A DNA stretch of 64,000 nt, from positions 1 to 64,000 of the forward strand of contig NZ_LAKD02000102.1 of the NCBI RefSeq assembly GCF_000968685.2, read 5' to 3'. A program made the translations under genes and the position numbers. Positions 1 through 7,251 of this stretch are shown in pieces (position 1 is the stretch's first letter; every line of letters starts with the position of its first letter). This DNA comes from Streptomyces antioxidans. Its GTDB lineage: Bacteria > Actinomycetota > Actinomycetes > Streptomycetales > Streptomycetaceae. Below the pieces are notes generated by a model. It was not told where the DNA came from and searched no databases. It saw only the letters and a program-made list of their open reading frames with translations.

Positions 1-35
1 GCTCGCGGCTCGCGGCTCGCGGCTCGCGGCTCGCC
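1..35. repeat. 7-bp tandem repeat (gctcgcg) inside a coding region
   Basis: Four perfect copies and one near-perfect fifth copy of GCTCGCG open the window; the array may continue to the left. On the minus strand the unit reads CGCGAGC and lies in the frame of the unassigned gene. Three units make 21 bp, or the seven-residue repeat EPRAASR. Because 7 is not a multiple of 3, gain or loss of one unit shifts the downstream frame. Confidence 0.85.
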
Positions 36-410
36 CAGCTTCTTAGTATATCCCACTCCATGCGACAAGACGGCCAATTTGCCTTTTATGTCCTGGAGTT
101 GGCCGCCGAAACTCGCGGCGATCGCCAAGGCCACCGGTGTCGCCAGTGCCTGCTCCCAGGGCAGCACCGGGAGCCCCAACTCCGCGAACAGCTCGCCGAT
201 TCCGGCCTGGAACGCGGATGACCCGGTCGAGGTGACCAGGAGCTGCACCCGGAAGTCGTCGTGGAACAGCGGCAGCACATCCAGCAGGCGGCCCGCGGAG
301 GTGACGTTGTGCACCACCAGCAGCACCCGTCGGCTCGTCGCCCGGCTGGCCCAGAGTTCCGAGTCCGCTCCTACCGGCACCCGTATCGCCGGGGCATCAG
401 CCGATCCCAC
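1..410 (-). CDS. Conserved protein of unknown function, 3' part beyond the window
   Basis: An open frame starts at GTG 410-408, with a GGAGGG ribosome site 8 nt upstream, only 15 nt after the sdaA stop. It stays open to base 1 (136 codons). The product begins MGSADAPAIRVPVGADSELW and continues through RVLLVVHNVTSAGRLLDVLP and VLSHGVGYTKKL. It then enters a heptad repeat EPRAASR encoded by a 7-bp DNA repeat. From memory it resembles Streptomyces proteins variously labelled as translation initiation factor 2 or CDP-glycerol glycerophosphotransferase-like, whose fold may be that of a GT-B transferase. I do not assign a function. Spacing and strand make it the likely last gene of the gcvT-gcvH-glyA-sdaA operon. 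The gene is real by ribosome site, codon use and spacing; only its role is unknown. Confidence 0.72.
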   Translation of the reverse strand, partial: MGSADAPAIRVPVGADSELWASRATSRRVLLVVHNVTSAGRLLDVLPLFHDDFRVQLLVTSTGSSAFQAGIGELFAELGLPVLPWEQALATPVALAIAASFGGQLQDIKGKLAVLSHGVGYTKKLGEPRAASREPR

Positions 411-425
411 TCGCCGTTCCCTCCG

Positions 426-1808
426 TCAGCATTCGATGACGTTGACCGCGAGCCCGCCCCGCGCCGTCTCCTTGTACTTGACCTTCATATCCGCGCCCGT
501 CTGTTTCATCGTCTTGATGGCCTTGTCGAGCGAGACATGGTGGCGGCCGTCGCCCCGCAGGGCCATCCTCGCGGCGGTGACGGCCTTGACCGAGGCCATG
601 CCGTTGCGCTCGATGCAGGGGATCTGGACAAGGCCGCCGACGGGGTCGCAGGTGAGGCCGAGATTGTGTTCCATGCCGATCTCGGCGGCGTTCTCCACCT
701 GCTCCGGGGAGCCGCCGAGGACCTCGGCGAGGCCACCGGCGGCCATCGAGCAGGCGGAGCCCACCTCGCCCTGGCAGCCGACCTCCGCGCCGGAGATCGA
801 GGCGTTCTCCTTGAAGAGCATGCCGATGGCGCCCGCGGCGAGGAGGAAGCGGATGACGCCCTCCTCGTCGGCGCCCGGGACGAACCGGGTGTAGTAGTGC
901 AGGACGGCGGGGATGATGCCCGCCGCGCCGTTGGTGGGGGCGGTGACCACCCGGCCGCCCGCCGCGTTCTCCTCGTTGACCGCCATGGCGTAGAGGGTGA
1001 TCCACTCCATGGCGCGGGCGACCGGGTCGCCCTCGGAGCGCAGGGCGCGGGCGGCGGTGGCGGCGCGGCGGCGGACCTTGAGGCCGCCGGGCAGGATGCC
1101 CTCCTGGGACATGCCGCGGGCTACGCACGCCTCCATGACGTGCCAGATCTCCAGCAGCCCGTCCCGGATCTCCTGCTCCGTGCGCCACGCCTTCTCGTTC
1201 TCCAGCATCAGGGCCGAGATGGACAGGCCCGTCTCCTGGGAGAGCCGCAGCAACTCGTCCCCGGTGCGGAAGGGGTGGGTGAGGACGGTGTCGTCGAGCT
1301 TGATGCGGTCCTCGCCGACCGCGTCCTCGTCCACCACGAAGCCGCCGCCGACCGAGTAGTACGTCTTCTCCAGCAGCGGATGGCCCTCGGCGTCGTACGC
1401 GCACAGCGTCATGCCGTTGGCGTGGTACGGCAGGGAGCGGCGGCGGTGCAGGATCAGCTGGGCCGAGTCATCGAAGTCGATCTCGTGGCCGGGGCCGATC
1501 TCGGCGTCCAGCAGCCGCAGCCGCTTGGTGGTGCGGATGCGCTCCACCTCGCCGTCGGCCGCCTCGACGTCCACGGTGCGCGGGGAGTGGCCCTCGAGCC
1601 CCAGCAGCACGGCCTTCGGGGTGCCGTGGCCATGACCGGTGGCACCCAGCGAGCCGAAGAGCTCGGCCCGGACGGACGCGGTGTGGGCCAGCAGGCCCTC
1701 GTTCTTCAGCCGGCGGACGAACATCCGCGCGGCCCGCATCGGGCCGACCGTGTGCGAACTGGACGGGCCGATGCCGATCGAGAAGAGGTCGAATACGGAA
1801 ATGGCCAC
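426..1808 (-). CDS. sdaA: L-serine ammonia-lyase (L-serine dehydratase), single-chain
   Basis: This enzyme deaminates L-serine to pyruvate and ammonia in the cytosol using an oxygen-sensitive [4Fe-4S] cluster. The 460-residue protein has the usual single-chain length. The N-terminal (beta) part contains FSIGIGPSSSHTVGPMRAAR, the serine-binding motif. The C-terminal (alpha) part contains GCQGEVGSACSMAA and CDPVGGLVQIPCIERNG, which carry the cluster cysteines. The start is GTG at 1808 with AAGGAG 7-8 nt upstream. It lies downstream of glyA on the same strand after about 200 nt that include a strong hairpin, so it may have its own promoter or depend on read-through. With glyA and gcvTH it links glycine, serine and pyruvate, and it would drain serine made from excess glycine. 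Confidence 0.95.
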   Translation of the reverse strand: MAISVFDLFSIGIGPSSSHTVGPMRAARMFVRRLKNEGLLAHTASVRAELFGSLGATGHGHGTPKAVLLGLEGHSPRTVDVEAADGEVERIRTTKRLRLLDAEIGPGHEIDFDDSAQLILHRRRSLPYHANGMTLCAYDAEGHPLLEKTYYSVGGGFVVDEDAVGEDRIKLDDTVLTHPFRTGDELLRLSQETGLSISALMLENEKAWRTEQEIRDGLLEIWHVMEACVARGMSQEGILPGGLKVRRRAATAARALRSEGDPVARAMEWITLYAMAVNEENAAGGRVVTAPTNGAAGIIPAVLHYYTRFVPGADEEGVIRFLLAAGAIGMLFKENASISGAEVGCQGEVGSACSMAAGGLAEVLGGSPEQVENAAEIGMEHNLGLTCDPVGGLVQIPCIERNGMASVKAVTAARMALRGDGRHHVSLDKAIKTMKQTGADMKVKYKETARGGLAVNVIEC

Positions 1809-1869
1809 CGGGGGACTCCTTCGTCGGCACGCCGGGGGAAGCGTGTGCCCGCGGGGGAAGCGTGCGGGC

Positions 1870-1965
1870 CGTGCATGGGGTGGTGCGGGTTGTCGCGGGT
1901 CGGTGCGGGCCGTGCGTGGGTCGGTGCGGTTCGGTGCGGGTGGTGCGGTTCGGTGCGGGTGGTGT
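1870..1965. repeat. GGTGCGG-rich direct repeats between glyA and sdaA
   Basis: The glyA-sdaA gap is filled with degenerate GGTGCGGK units. Within it GGTGCGGTTCGGTGCGGGT occurs twice in perfect tandem (1923-1941 and 1942-1960). I see no gene here. The repeats probably arose by slippage in GC-rich noncoding DNA. Confidence 0.8.
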
Positions 1966-1968
1966 GGC

Positions 1969-1995
1969 GGGGGCGCGCCAGGGCGACGCGCCCCC
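1969..1995 (-). terminator. Hairpin after glyA
   Basis: GGGGGCGCG (1969-1977) pairs perfectly with CGCGCCCCC (1987-1995) around a 9-nt loop, 9 nt beyond the glyA stop. There is no U tract, as is usual in Streptomyces. It could terminate or attenuate transcription between glyA and sdaA. Confidence 0.6.
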
Positions 1996-2004
1996 GGGCT
2001 CGGG

Positions 2005-3285
2005 TTACTTGGACAGGTGCGCGTACAGCGGGTGCTTGTCGGCCAGGGCGGTGACCCGGGCCTTCAGCGCCTCCGCGTCGGCCGCCCCGAACGGAGAGGG
2101 CGCCTTGAGCGTCTCCGCGATCACATCGGCGACCTCGCGGAAGTCCTCCGTGGTGAAGCCGCGCGTGGCCAGCGCCGGGGTGCCGATCCGCAGACCCGAG
2201 GTGACCATCGGGGGCCGGGGGTCGTTCGGGATCGCGTTGCGGTTGACCGTGATGCCGACCTCGTGCAGCCGGTCCTCGGCCTGCCGCCCGTCGAGTGCGG
2301 AGTCGCGCAGATCGACCAGGACCAGATGGACGTCGGTGCCGCCGGAGAGCACGGAGACGCCCACCTCCCGCACATCGGCCTCGGTCAGGCGCTCGGCGAG
2401 GATCCTGGCGCCCTCCAGCGTGCGCTCCTGGCGCTCCTTGAACGCCGAGCTCGCCGCCACCTTGAAGGACACCGCCTTCGCCGCGACCACATGCTCCAGC
2501 GGACCGCCCTGCTGGCCGGGGAAGACCGCCGAGTTGATCTTCTTGGCCAGGTCGGCGGTGGAGAGGATCACACCACCGCGCGGACCGCCCAGGGTCTTGT
2601 GCGTGGTGGTGGTCACCACATGGGCGTGCGGTACGGGCGAGGGATGCAGCCCGGCCGCCACCAGACCCGCGAAGTGGGCCATGTCGACCATCAGATACGC
2701 GCCGACCTCGTCCGCGATCCGGCGGAAGGCGGCGAAGTCCAGCTGGCGCGGGTACGCCGACCAGCCCGCGATCACCAGCTTGGGACGGTGCTCCTTGGCC
2801 AGCCGCTCGACCTCGTCCATGTCGACCACACCGGTCTCGGCGTCCACGTGGTAGGGCACCACGTTGTAGAGCTTGCCGGAGAAGTTGATCTTCATGCCGT
2901 GGGTCAGATGGCCGCCGTGCGCCAGGTTCAGCCCCAGGATGGTGTCGCCGGGGGAGAGCAGGGCGAACATGGCGGCGGCGTTGGCCTGGGCGCCCGAGTG
3001 CGGCTGGACGTTCGCGGCCTCGGCGCCGAAGAGCTCCTTGACCCGGTCGATGGCGATCTGCTCGACCACGTCGACGTGCTCACAGCCCCCGTAGTAGCGG
3101 CGGCCGGGGTAGCCCTCGGCGTACTTGTTGGTCAGGACCGAGCCCTGGGCCTCCATGACCGCCGACGGAGCGAAGTTCTCCGAGGCGATCATCTCCAGGG
3201 TGGACTGCTGGCGGTGGAGTTCGGCGTCGACAGCGGCGGCGACGTCCGGGTCGAGCTCGTGCAGGGAGCTGTTGAGAAGCGACAT
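2005..3285 (-). CDS. glyA: Serine hydroxymethyltransferase
   Basis: This PLP enzyme interconverts serine and glycine, loading or unloading methylene-tetrahydrofolate. The 426-residue length is standard. Recognisable motifs are IASENFAP near the N-terminus, ANVQPHSGAQAN, VDMAHFAGL, and the PLP lysine K230 in VVTTTTHKTLGGPRGG. ATG at 3285 gives MSLLNSSLHELDPDVA. It follows gcvH by 26 nt and lies in the riboswitch-led operon. In that setting it converts glycine plus the methylene-folate released by the glycine cleavage system into serine, which SdaA can then deaminate. From memory, Streptomyces often carry a second glyA elsewhere. Confidence 0.97.
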   Translation of the reverse strand: MSLLNSSLHELDPDVAAAVDAELHRQQSTLEMIASENFAPSAVMEAQGSVLTNKYAEGYPGRRYYGGCEHVDVVEQIAIDRVKELFGAEAANVQPHSGAQANAAAMFALLSPGDTILGLNLAHGGHLTHGMKINFSGKLYNVVPYHVDAETGVVDMDEVERLAKEHRPKLVIAGWSAYPRQLDFAAFRRIADEVGAYLMVDMAHFAGLVAAGLHPSPVPHAHVVTTTTHKTLGGPRGGVILSTADLAKKINSAVFPGQQGGPLEHVVAAKAVSFKVAASSAFKERQERTLEGARILAERLTEADVREVGVSVLSGGTDVHLVLVDLRDSALDGRQAEDRLHEVGITVNRNAIPNDPRPPMVTSGLRIGTPALATRGFTTEDFREVADVIAETLKAPSPFGAADAEALKARVTALADKHPLYAHLSK

Positions 3286-3311
3286 CGAGGGTCCCGATCG
3301 AATAGGGAGGG

Positions 3312-3692
3312 TCAGTTTTCGGCGAAGGCGGTGTACTCGTCGGCGGAGAGCAGGTCCTCCGGCTCGCTCGTCACCCGCACCTTGAACAGCCAGCCGCCCT
3401 CGAAGGGGGCGGAGTTCACCAGCGCCGGATCGTTCACCACGTCCTCGTTGATCTCGGTGACCTCACCGGAGACCGGCGCGTACAGATCGCTGACCGACTT
3501 GGTGGACTCCAGCTCACCGCAGGTGTCACCGGCGGAGACCGTGGAGCCGACGTCCGGGAGCTGGACATAGACGACATCGCCGAGCGCGTTGGCCGCGAAT
3601 TCGGTGATGCCGATCGTCGACACGCCGTCCTCGCCGGCGGCCGACAGCCACTCGTGCTCCTTGCTGTACCGCAGCTGCTGGGGGTTGCTCAT
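3312..3692 (-). CDS. gcvH: Glycine cleavage system H protein
   Basis: This is the lipoyl carrier that shuttles the aminomethyl group from the P protein to the T protein and then to the L protein. It has 126 residues, the normal H-protein size. The lipoylation site is K65 in ELESTKSVSDLYAP, and EHEWL near the N-terminus is typical. ATG at 3692 is preceded by CAGGAGAA. It lies between gcvT (136 nt upstream) and glyA (26 nt downstream). The P protein (gcvP) and a lipoamide dehydrogenase are not in this window and must be encoded elsewhere. Confidence 0.97.
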   Translation of the reverse strand: MSNPQQLRYSKEHEWLSAAGEDGVSTIGITEFAANALGDVVYVQLPDVGSTVSAGDTCGELESTKSVSDLYAPVSGEVTEINEDVVNDPALVNSAPFEGGWLFKVRVTSEPEDLLSADEYTAFAEN

Positions 3693-3828
3693 GGTCCGAT
3701 TCTCCTGGATGCGGGGGAGTGTTTGGGAAACGGGTCTTGGCTGGTGGGACGGGGCGCCGAGCGGGCCGATGGCCGGGGCGCCGGGGCGGGGCGCGACGCG
3801 CCGGGGGCCCGCACCCGCTCGCGGGAGC

Positions 3829-4956
3829 TCAGCGCTCGCGCTTGTAGAAGGGGAGCGCCACGACCTCGTACGGCTCCCGGGTGCCGCGGATGTCCACGAA
3901 GACCCCCTCGGTGCCGGGCGCCGCGTACGCCGGGTCCACGTACGCCATCGCGATGGGCCTGCCCAGCGTCGGGGCGGGCGCGCCCGAGGTGACCTGGCCG
4001 ATCGATGAGCCGTCGGCGGTCACCACGGAGTATCCGGCGCGCGGCACCCGGCGGCCCGAAGCGACCAGGCCGACCAGGGTGCGCGGGGTGACGGTGTCCG
4101 CCCGGCGGGACGCGGCCTCCAGGGCCTCGCGGCCGACGAAGCCGCCCGGCTTGTCGAACTTCACCACCCGGCCGAGCCCCGCGTCGAAGGGGGTGGTGTC
4201 GGTGGTCAGCTCGTGCCCGTACAGCGGCATGCCCGCCTCGAGACGGAGGGTGTCCCGGCAGGAGAGACCGCAGGGCACCAGGCCCACCGGGGCCCCGGCC
4301 TCGGTCAGCGCCTCCCAGACCCGCTCGGCGTCGTCCGGCGCCAGGAACAGCTCGAAGCCGTCCTCGCCGGTGTAGCCGGTGCGGGCGATCATGGCGGGGA
4401 CACCCGCGACGGTGCCGGGCAGCCCGGCGTAGTACTTCAGCCCGTCCAGGTCGGCGTCGGTCAGGCTCTTCAGGATCCCGGCGGACTCCGGCCCCTGGAC
4501 GGCGAGCAGCGCGTAGGCGTCCCGGTCGTCCCTTACGGTCGCCTCGAAACCGCTCGCCCGCTCGGTCAGCGCGTCCAGCACCACCTGGGCGTTGGCGGCG
4601 TTGGCCACCACCAGGAAGTCCTCGTCCCCGAGGCGGTAGACGATCAGGTCGTCCAGGATGCCGCCCTCGTCATCGCAGATCATGGTGTAGCGGGCGCGGC
4701 CCACGGCGAGCGCGGACAGCCGACCGACCAGGGCGTGGTCCAGGGCGTCCGCGGCCTGCGGACCGGTCAATGCGATCTCGCCCATGTGGGAGAGGTCGAA
4801 GAGCCCGGCGCGGGTGCGCACCGCGGTGTGCTCGTCGCGCTCGCTGCCGTAGCGCAGCGGCATGTCCCAGCCGGCGAAGTCGGTCATGGTGGCGCCGAGC
4901 GCGCGGTGCCGCGCGTCCAGCGCGGTACGGCGTGGGGTGGGCGGGGCGTCGGTCAC
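3829..4956 (-). CDS. gcvT: Aminomethyltransferase (glycine cleavage T protein)
   Basis: The T protein takes the aminomethyl group from lipoyl-GcvH, transfers the carbon to tetrahydrofolate as methylene-THF, and releases ammonia. The 375-residue protein contains FAGWDMPLRYGS, FDLSHMGEI, YTMICDDEGGILDDLIVYRL and ARTGYTGEDGFEL, all characteristic of GcvT. The start is GTG at 4956 with GGAG about 9 nt upstream. It is the first gene of the minus-strand operon, and its leader holds a tandem glycine riboswitch. The 136-nt gap to gcvH is GC-rich without an obvious second promoter. Confidence 0.97.
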   Translation of the reverse strand: MTDAPPTPRRTALDARHRALGATMTDFAGWDMPLRYGSERDEHTAVRTRAGLFDLSHMGEIALTGPQAADALDHALVGRLSALAVGRARYTMICDDEGGILDDLIVYRLGDEDFLVVANAANAQVVLDALTERASGFEATVRDDRDAYALLAVQGPESAGILKSLTDADLDGLKYYAGLPGTVAGVPAMIARTGYTGEDGFELFLAPDDAERVWEALTEAGAPVGLVPCGLSCRDTLRLEAGMPLYGHELTTDTTPFDAGLGRVVKFDKPGGFVGREALEAASRRADTVTPRTLVGLVASGRRVPRAGYSVVTADGSSIGQVTSGAPAPTLGRPIAMAYVDPAYAAPGTEGVFVDIRGTREPYEVVALPFYKRER

Positions 4957-5015
4957 GGTTCAGGCTCCAGGGGTCGGGGTCGCGCGACGGTGAGGACGGA
5001 CGACAAGGACGCGTG

Positions 5016-5230
5016 CGTCCTCCCCATCTGTCATCGGAACCTGAGAGGTTCGCCGCGACGCCCGTAAGGGGCCCGGCTTGCACCTTGGGTGGGGCCGCGC
5101 CCGCGCGGCCCGCTTTTCAGATCTGCCTCGTCCGCGCGGTATCGGGGCCTGAGAGATTCAAGGGAGGACTTGCTCCTTCGGCGCCCTGGACGCCCGGCAC
5201 GAATTGCCGAGACCCAAGGACTCTCCCGCG
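5016..5230 (-). promoter_or_regulatory. Tandem glycine riboswitch in the gcvT leader
   Basis: Read on the minus strand, two glycine aptamers follow one another. The first (about 5230-5118) has GGGAGAGTCC, GGAGCAAGTCCTCCC, the hallmark AATCTCTCAGG (complement 5148-5158), and CAGATCTG. The second (about 5105-5016) has CACCCAAGGTGCAAGCC, AACCTCTCAGG (complement around 5041-5051), and GACAGATGGGGAGG. A GC-rich linker of about 10-15 nt separates them. A short hairpin (GGACGC/GCGTCC, 5007-5020) follows and may belong to the expression platform. Published work on Streptomyces griseus, as I recall it, showed glycine riboswitches turning on gcv genes when glycine is high; I infer the same ON role here. 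No clear promoter boxes were identified upstream. Confidence 0.92.
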
Positions 5231-5407
5231 TGGATTCAAGCGGCCGGTATGGAGTTGCGCGGACATCATCGCATGTATGGCCGAGAAGGGAAGCCCCGAT
5301 CCGGGCGGGCTCCGGTCGGCCGGTCAGGGGCCGCCTTGCCCGACATTACCTTTTCTTGACACTCTGCGGGTACGAGCAGCGTTGACCGACCTGGGAGGAC
5401 GATCACG

Positions 5408-6124
5408 GTGCATGGGCAGGGAACGTACGCGACCACACAGAGGCTCCTGCCGACGCGGCGTGGGCGCACCCCCTCCGGGCCGACGGCCCGCCCCGGCCGA
5501 AGAGGGACGGCGCACGGGAAGAGCGCGGTGCACGATTTGCGGGCAGGGGCGGCGGGCCGTGGCGCGGACCCGCACGAGCTCTGCTTTCCGGCGGGGGACG
5601 TGCTGGTCGCCTCGGGGCTGCCGGGCAGTGGCAAGAGCACGCTGATCAACCGGACGGTGTCGCTCCTGGACGAGACGGGCGCGGTCGTGATCAGGGTGGA
5701 CTCGCAGAACACCCGGGAGGCGTGGGAGCACAGGCTGCCCGGCTGGCTGCCGTACGCGCTCTACCGCCCGCTGGTCCGCTACGCCCACTACGCCGGGCTG
5801 CGCCGGGCGCTGCGCTCGGGCGTGAGCGTCGTGGTGCACGACTGCGGCGCGCTGCCGTGGGTCCGCCGCTGGCTGGCCCGGGACGTGCGGCGCCGGGGCC
5901 GCAGCCTCCATATGGTGCTGCTGGACGTGGGCGCCACGGAGGCGCTTGAGGGCCAGGCCGCCCGTGGCCGCGGGGTCTCCGCGTACGCCTTCGGACGCCA
6001 TCTGCGGGCGATGCGGCGGCTGATCGCCGGGGTGGAGGAGGGGCGGCCGCCGCGGGGGTGCGCCTCTGCGGTGCTGCTGGACCGGCCGACCGCGAGCGCG
6101 CTGCGCTGTATCTCCTTCGAATGA
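5408..6124 (+). CDS. P-loop ATP-binding protein (zeta-toxin/kinase-like)
   Basis: The 238-residue protein has a Walker A motif GLPGSGKST at residues 70-78 after about 60 disordered basic residues. The rest resembles small P-loop kinases: IRVDSQNTREAW, SVVVHDCGALPWVRRW and HMVLLDVGATEALEGQ. The substrate is unknown; zeta-toxin-like or gluconate-kinase-like folds are possible, and no antitoxin lies beside it. GTG at 5408 is chosen for GGAGGA 8 nt upstream; a second GTG at 5528 would remove the basic leader. It is divergent from gcvT, with about 180 nt between its start and the riboswitch, and is followed by two SseB-like genes. I am sure of the ATP-binding fold but not of the role. Confidence 0.8.
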   Translation: MHGQGTYATTQRLLPTRRGRTPSGPTARPGRRGTAHGKSAVHDLRAGAAGRGADPHELCFPAGDVLVASGLPGSGKSTLINRTVSLLDETGAVVIRVDSQNTREAWEHRLPGWLPYALYRPLVRYAHYAGLRRALRSGVSVVVHDCGALPWVRRWLARDVRRRGRSLHMVLLDVGATEALEGQAARGRGVSAYAFGRHLRAMRRLIAGVEEGRPPRGCASAVLLDRPTASALRCISFE

Positions 6125-6132
6125 TCGCGGGC

Positions 6133-6177
6133 GATCTGGGGGTCGATCTGGGGGTGATCTGCGAGTGATCTGTGGGT
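6133..6177. repeat. Four tandem copies of an 11-bp unit
   Basis: GATCTGGGGGT occurs at 6133-6143 and 6145-6155, followed directly by variants GATCTGCGAGT (6156-6166) and GATCTGTGGGT (6167-6177). The array begins about 8 bp after the stop of the P-loop gene and about 155 bp before the first SseB gene. It is noncoding, with no known function. Confidence 0.85.
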
Positions 6178-6333
6178 GGCCGGAAATCGACCATCGGCGG
6201 CACACAGTGTGACGAGGGCGAGCCCGGGCGAGGTGGGGAAGTGCTGTGGAGATCGCCACCGCCCCTCGGGACCCGGGCCGCCCAGCGGTTAGGGTGCTTC
6301 GGGCAGGTCGGACGAGATGGCGGTTGGACGAAG

Positions 6334-7140
6334 ATGAGCTTCCCGGAGCAGTACGGAGCGGCCCCGGCGCACGGAGGAATCCCGGACGGCGGGTATGCCG
6401 CGCATCCGGCGTTTCCCGGCAATGAGCTCGAAGAGGTGATGGCCGCCTCGGTCGACGTCCCCGGGGCCGGAGCGCGCATCGTCGAGACGCTCTCCCGCAG
6501 CCACCTCTGGATTCCGCTGCCCAACGGCGGGGGCCCGGGCAGCCCGAGCCTCGATCTGCCCACGATGGAGGTCGACGGCGGCGCGTACGTCCCGGTGTTC
6601 AGCTCCGAGCAGCAGTTCCTCCAGCTCGTCGGCTCCCATATGTCCTTCACCGTCGCCCCGGCCGTGGAGTTCGCCCGTGGGCTGCCGCCCCAGCTCGGCA
6701 TCGCGGTGAACCCCGGTGGCGCGGTGGTCGTGCCGCTGCCCCCGCCCGCCGTCCGGGAGTTGTGCCGCGGCGGGCGCACCGAGCTCGACGGCCCGGCCCC
6801 CGGCGGCCGGGTGCGGCTCTTCGAACCGGACTGGCAGGACGAGCCGGTGGACTTCCTGGCCGCCGCCGGGATCGAGTTCGCCAAGGGCACCGGGGTGCGG
6901 ACCGCCCGGCGCGCCCTGGCCAGCGTCGAGGGCGACGAGCCCGCGCTCTTCGTCGGGGTGCAGCTCGACGAGCCCGGCCCCGAGGGGCAGGGGCGCGCGG
7001 TGGAGGCGCTGGGCCGCGCCCTCGGCGCGGTGCCGGTGCCGTGGAAGGTCCAGCTGGTGATGCTGGACGTGGCGCAGGGCGATCCGGTGGCCGACTGGAT
7101 GCTGGGACGGGTGCGGCCGTTCTACGACCGTGACCTCTGA
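6334..7140 (+). CDS. SseB-like protein (enhanced serine sensitivity family), first copy
   Basis: This 268-residue soluble protein matches the SseB family. The N-terminal SseB domain includes LWIPLPNGGGPGS, VPVFSSEQQFLQLV and LGIAVNPGGAVVVPLPP. A C-terminal SseB domain ends in VADWMLGRVRPFYDRDL. The family name comes from an E. coli phenotype of serine sensitivity; no biochemical activity is established. ATG at 6334 is the natural start (MSFPEQYGAAP), although its ribosome site is weak. It stands next to a paralogue and across from the serine/glycine operon, which fits a link with serine metabolism but does not prove one. Confidence 0.82.
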   Translation: MSFPEQYGAAPAHGGIPDGGYAAHPAFPGNELEEVMAASVDVPGAGARIVETLSRSHLWIPLPNGGGPGSPSLDLPTMEVDGGAYVPVFSSEQQFLQLVGSHMSFTVAPAVEFARGLPPQLGIAVNPGGAVVVPLPPPAVRELCRGGRTELDGPAPGGRVRLFEPDWQDEPVDFLAAAGIEFAKGTGVRTARRALASVEGDEPALFVGVQLDEPGPEGQGRAVEALGRALGAVPVPWKVQLVMLDVAQGDPVADWMLGRVRPFYDRDL

Positions 7141-7251
7141 CTCACCCCTGGGTCCGCTGTGCGGGCCCGTAAGCTGGTTTGATGACCAGGAGGGGTGCGG
7201 GCACGCTCCCCGGTGAGGTGCGGGCAAGTCGATGAGAAGGGGCGGACCCAG

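Noticed and set aside
1..35. CRISPR-like array at the left edge
   Set aside because: The units are 7 bp with no spacers; it is a simple tandem repeat inside a coding frame.
79..894. Plus-strand frames in the first 900 bases
   Set aside because: They lie antisense to the partial unknown gene and sdaA and have no ribosome site or recognisable domain.
261..2054. A 597-codon plus-strand frame over sdaA
   Set aside because: sdaA on the opposite strand has family motifs, a ribosome site and operon context; the plus frame is a shadow.
5356..5361. TTGACA as a -35 box for the P-loop gene
   Set aside because: No acceptable -10 hexamer lies 16-19 nt downstream, so I did not list a promoter.
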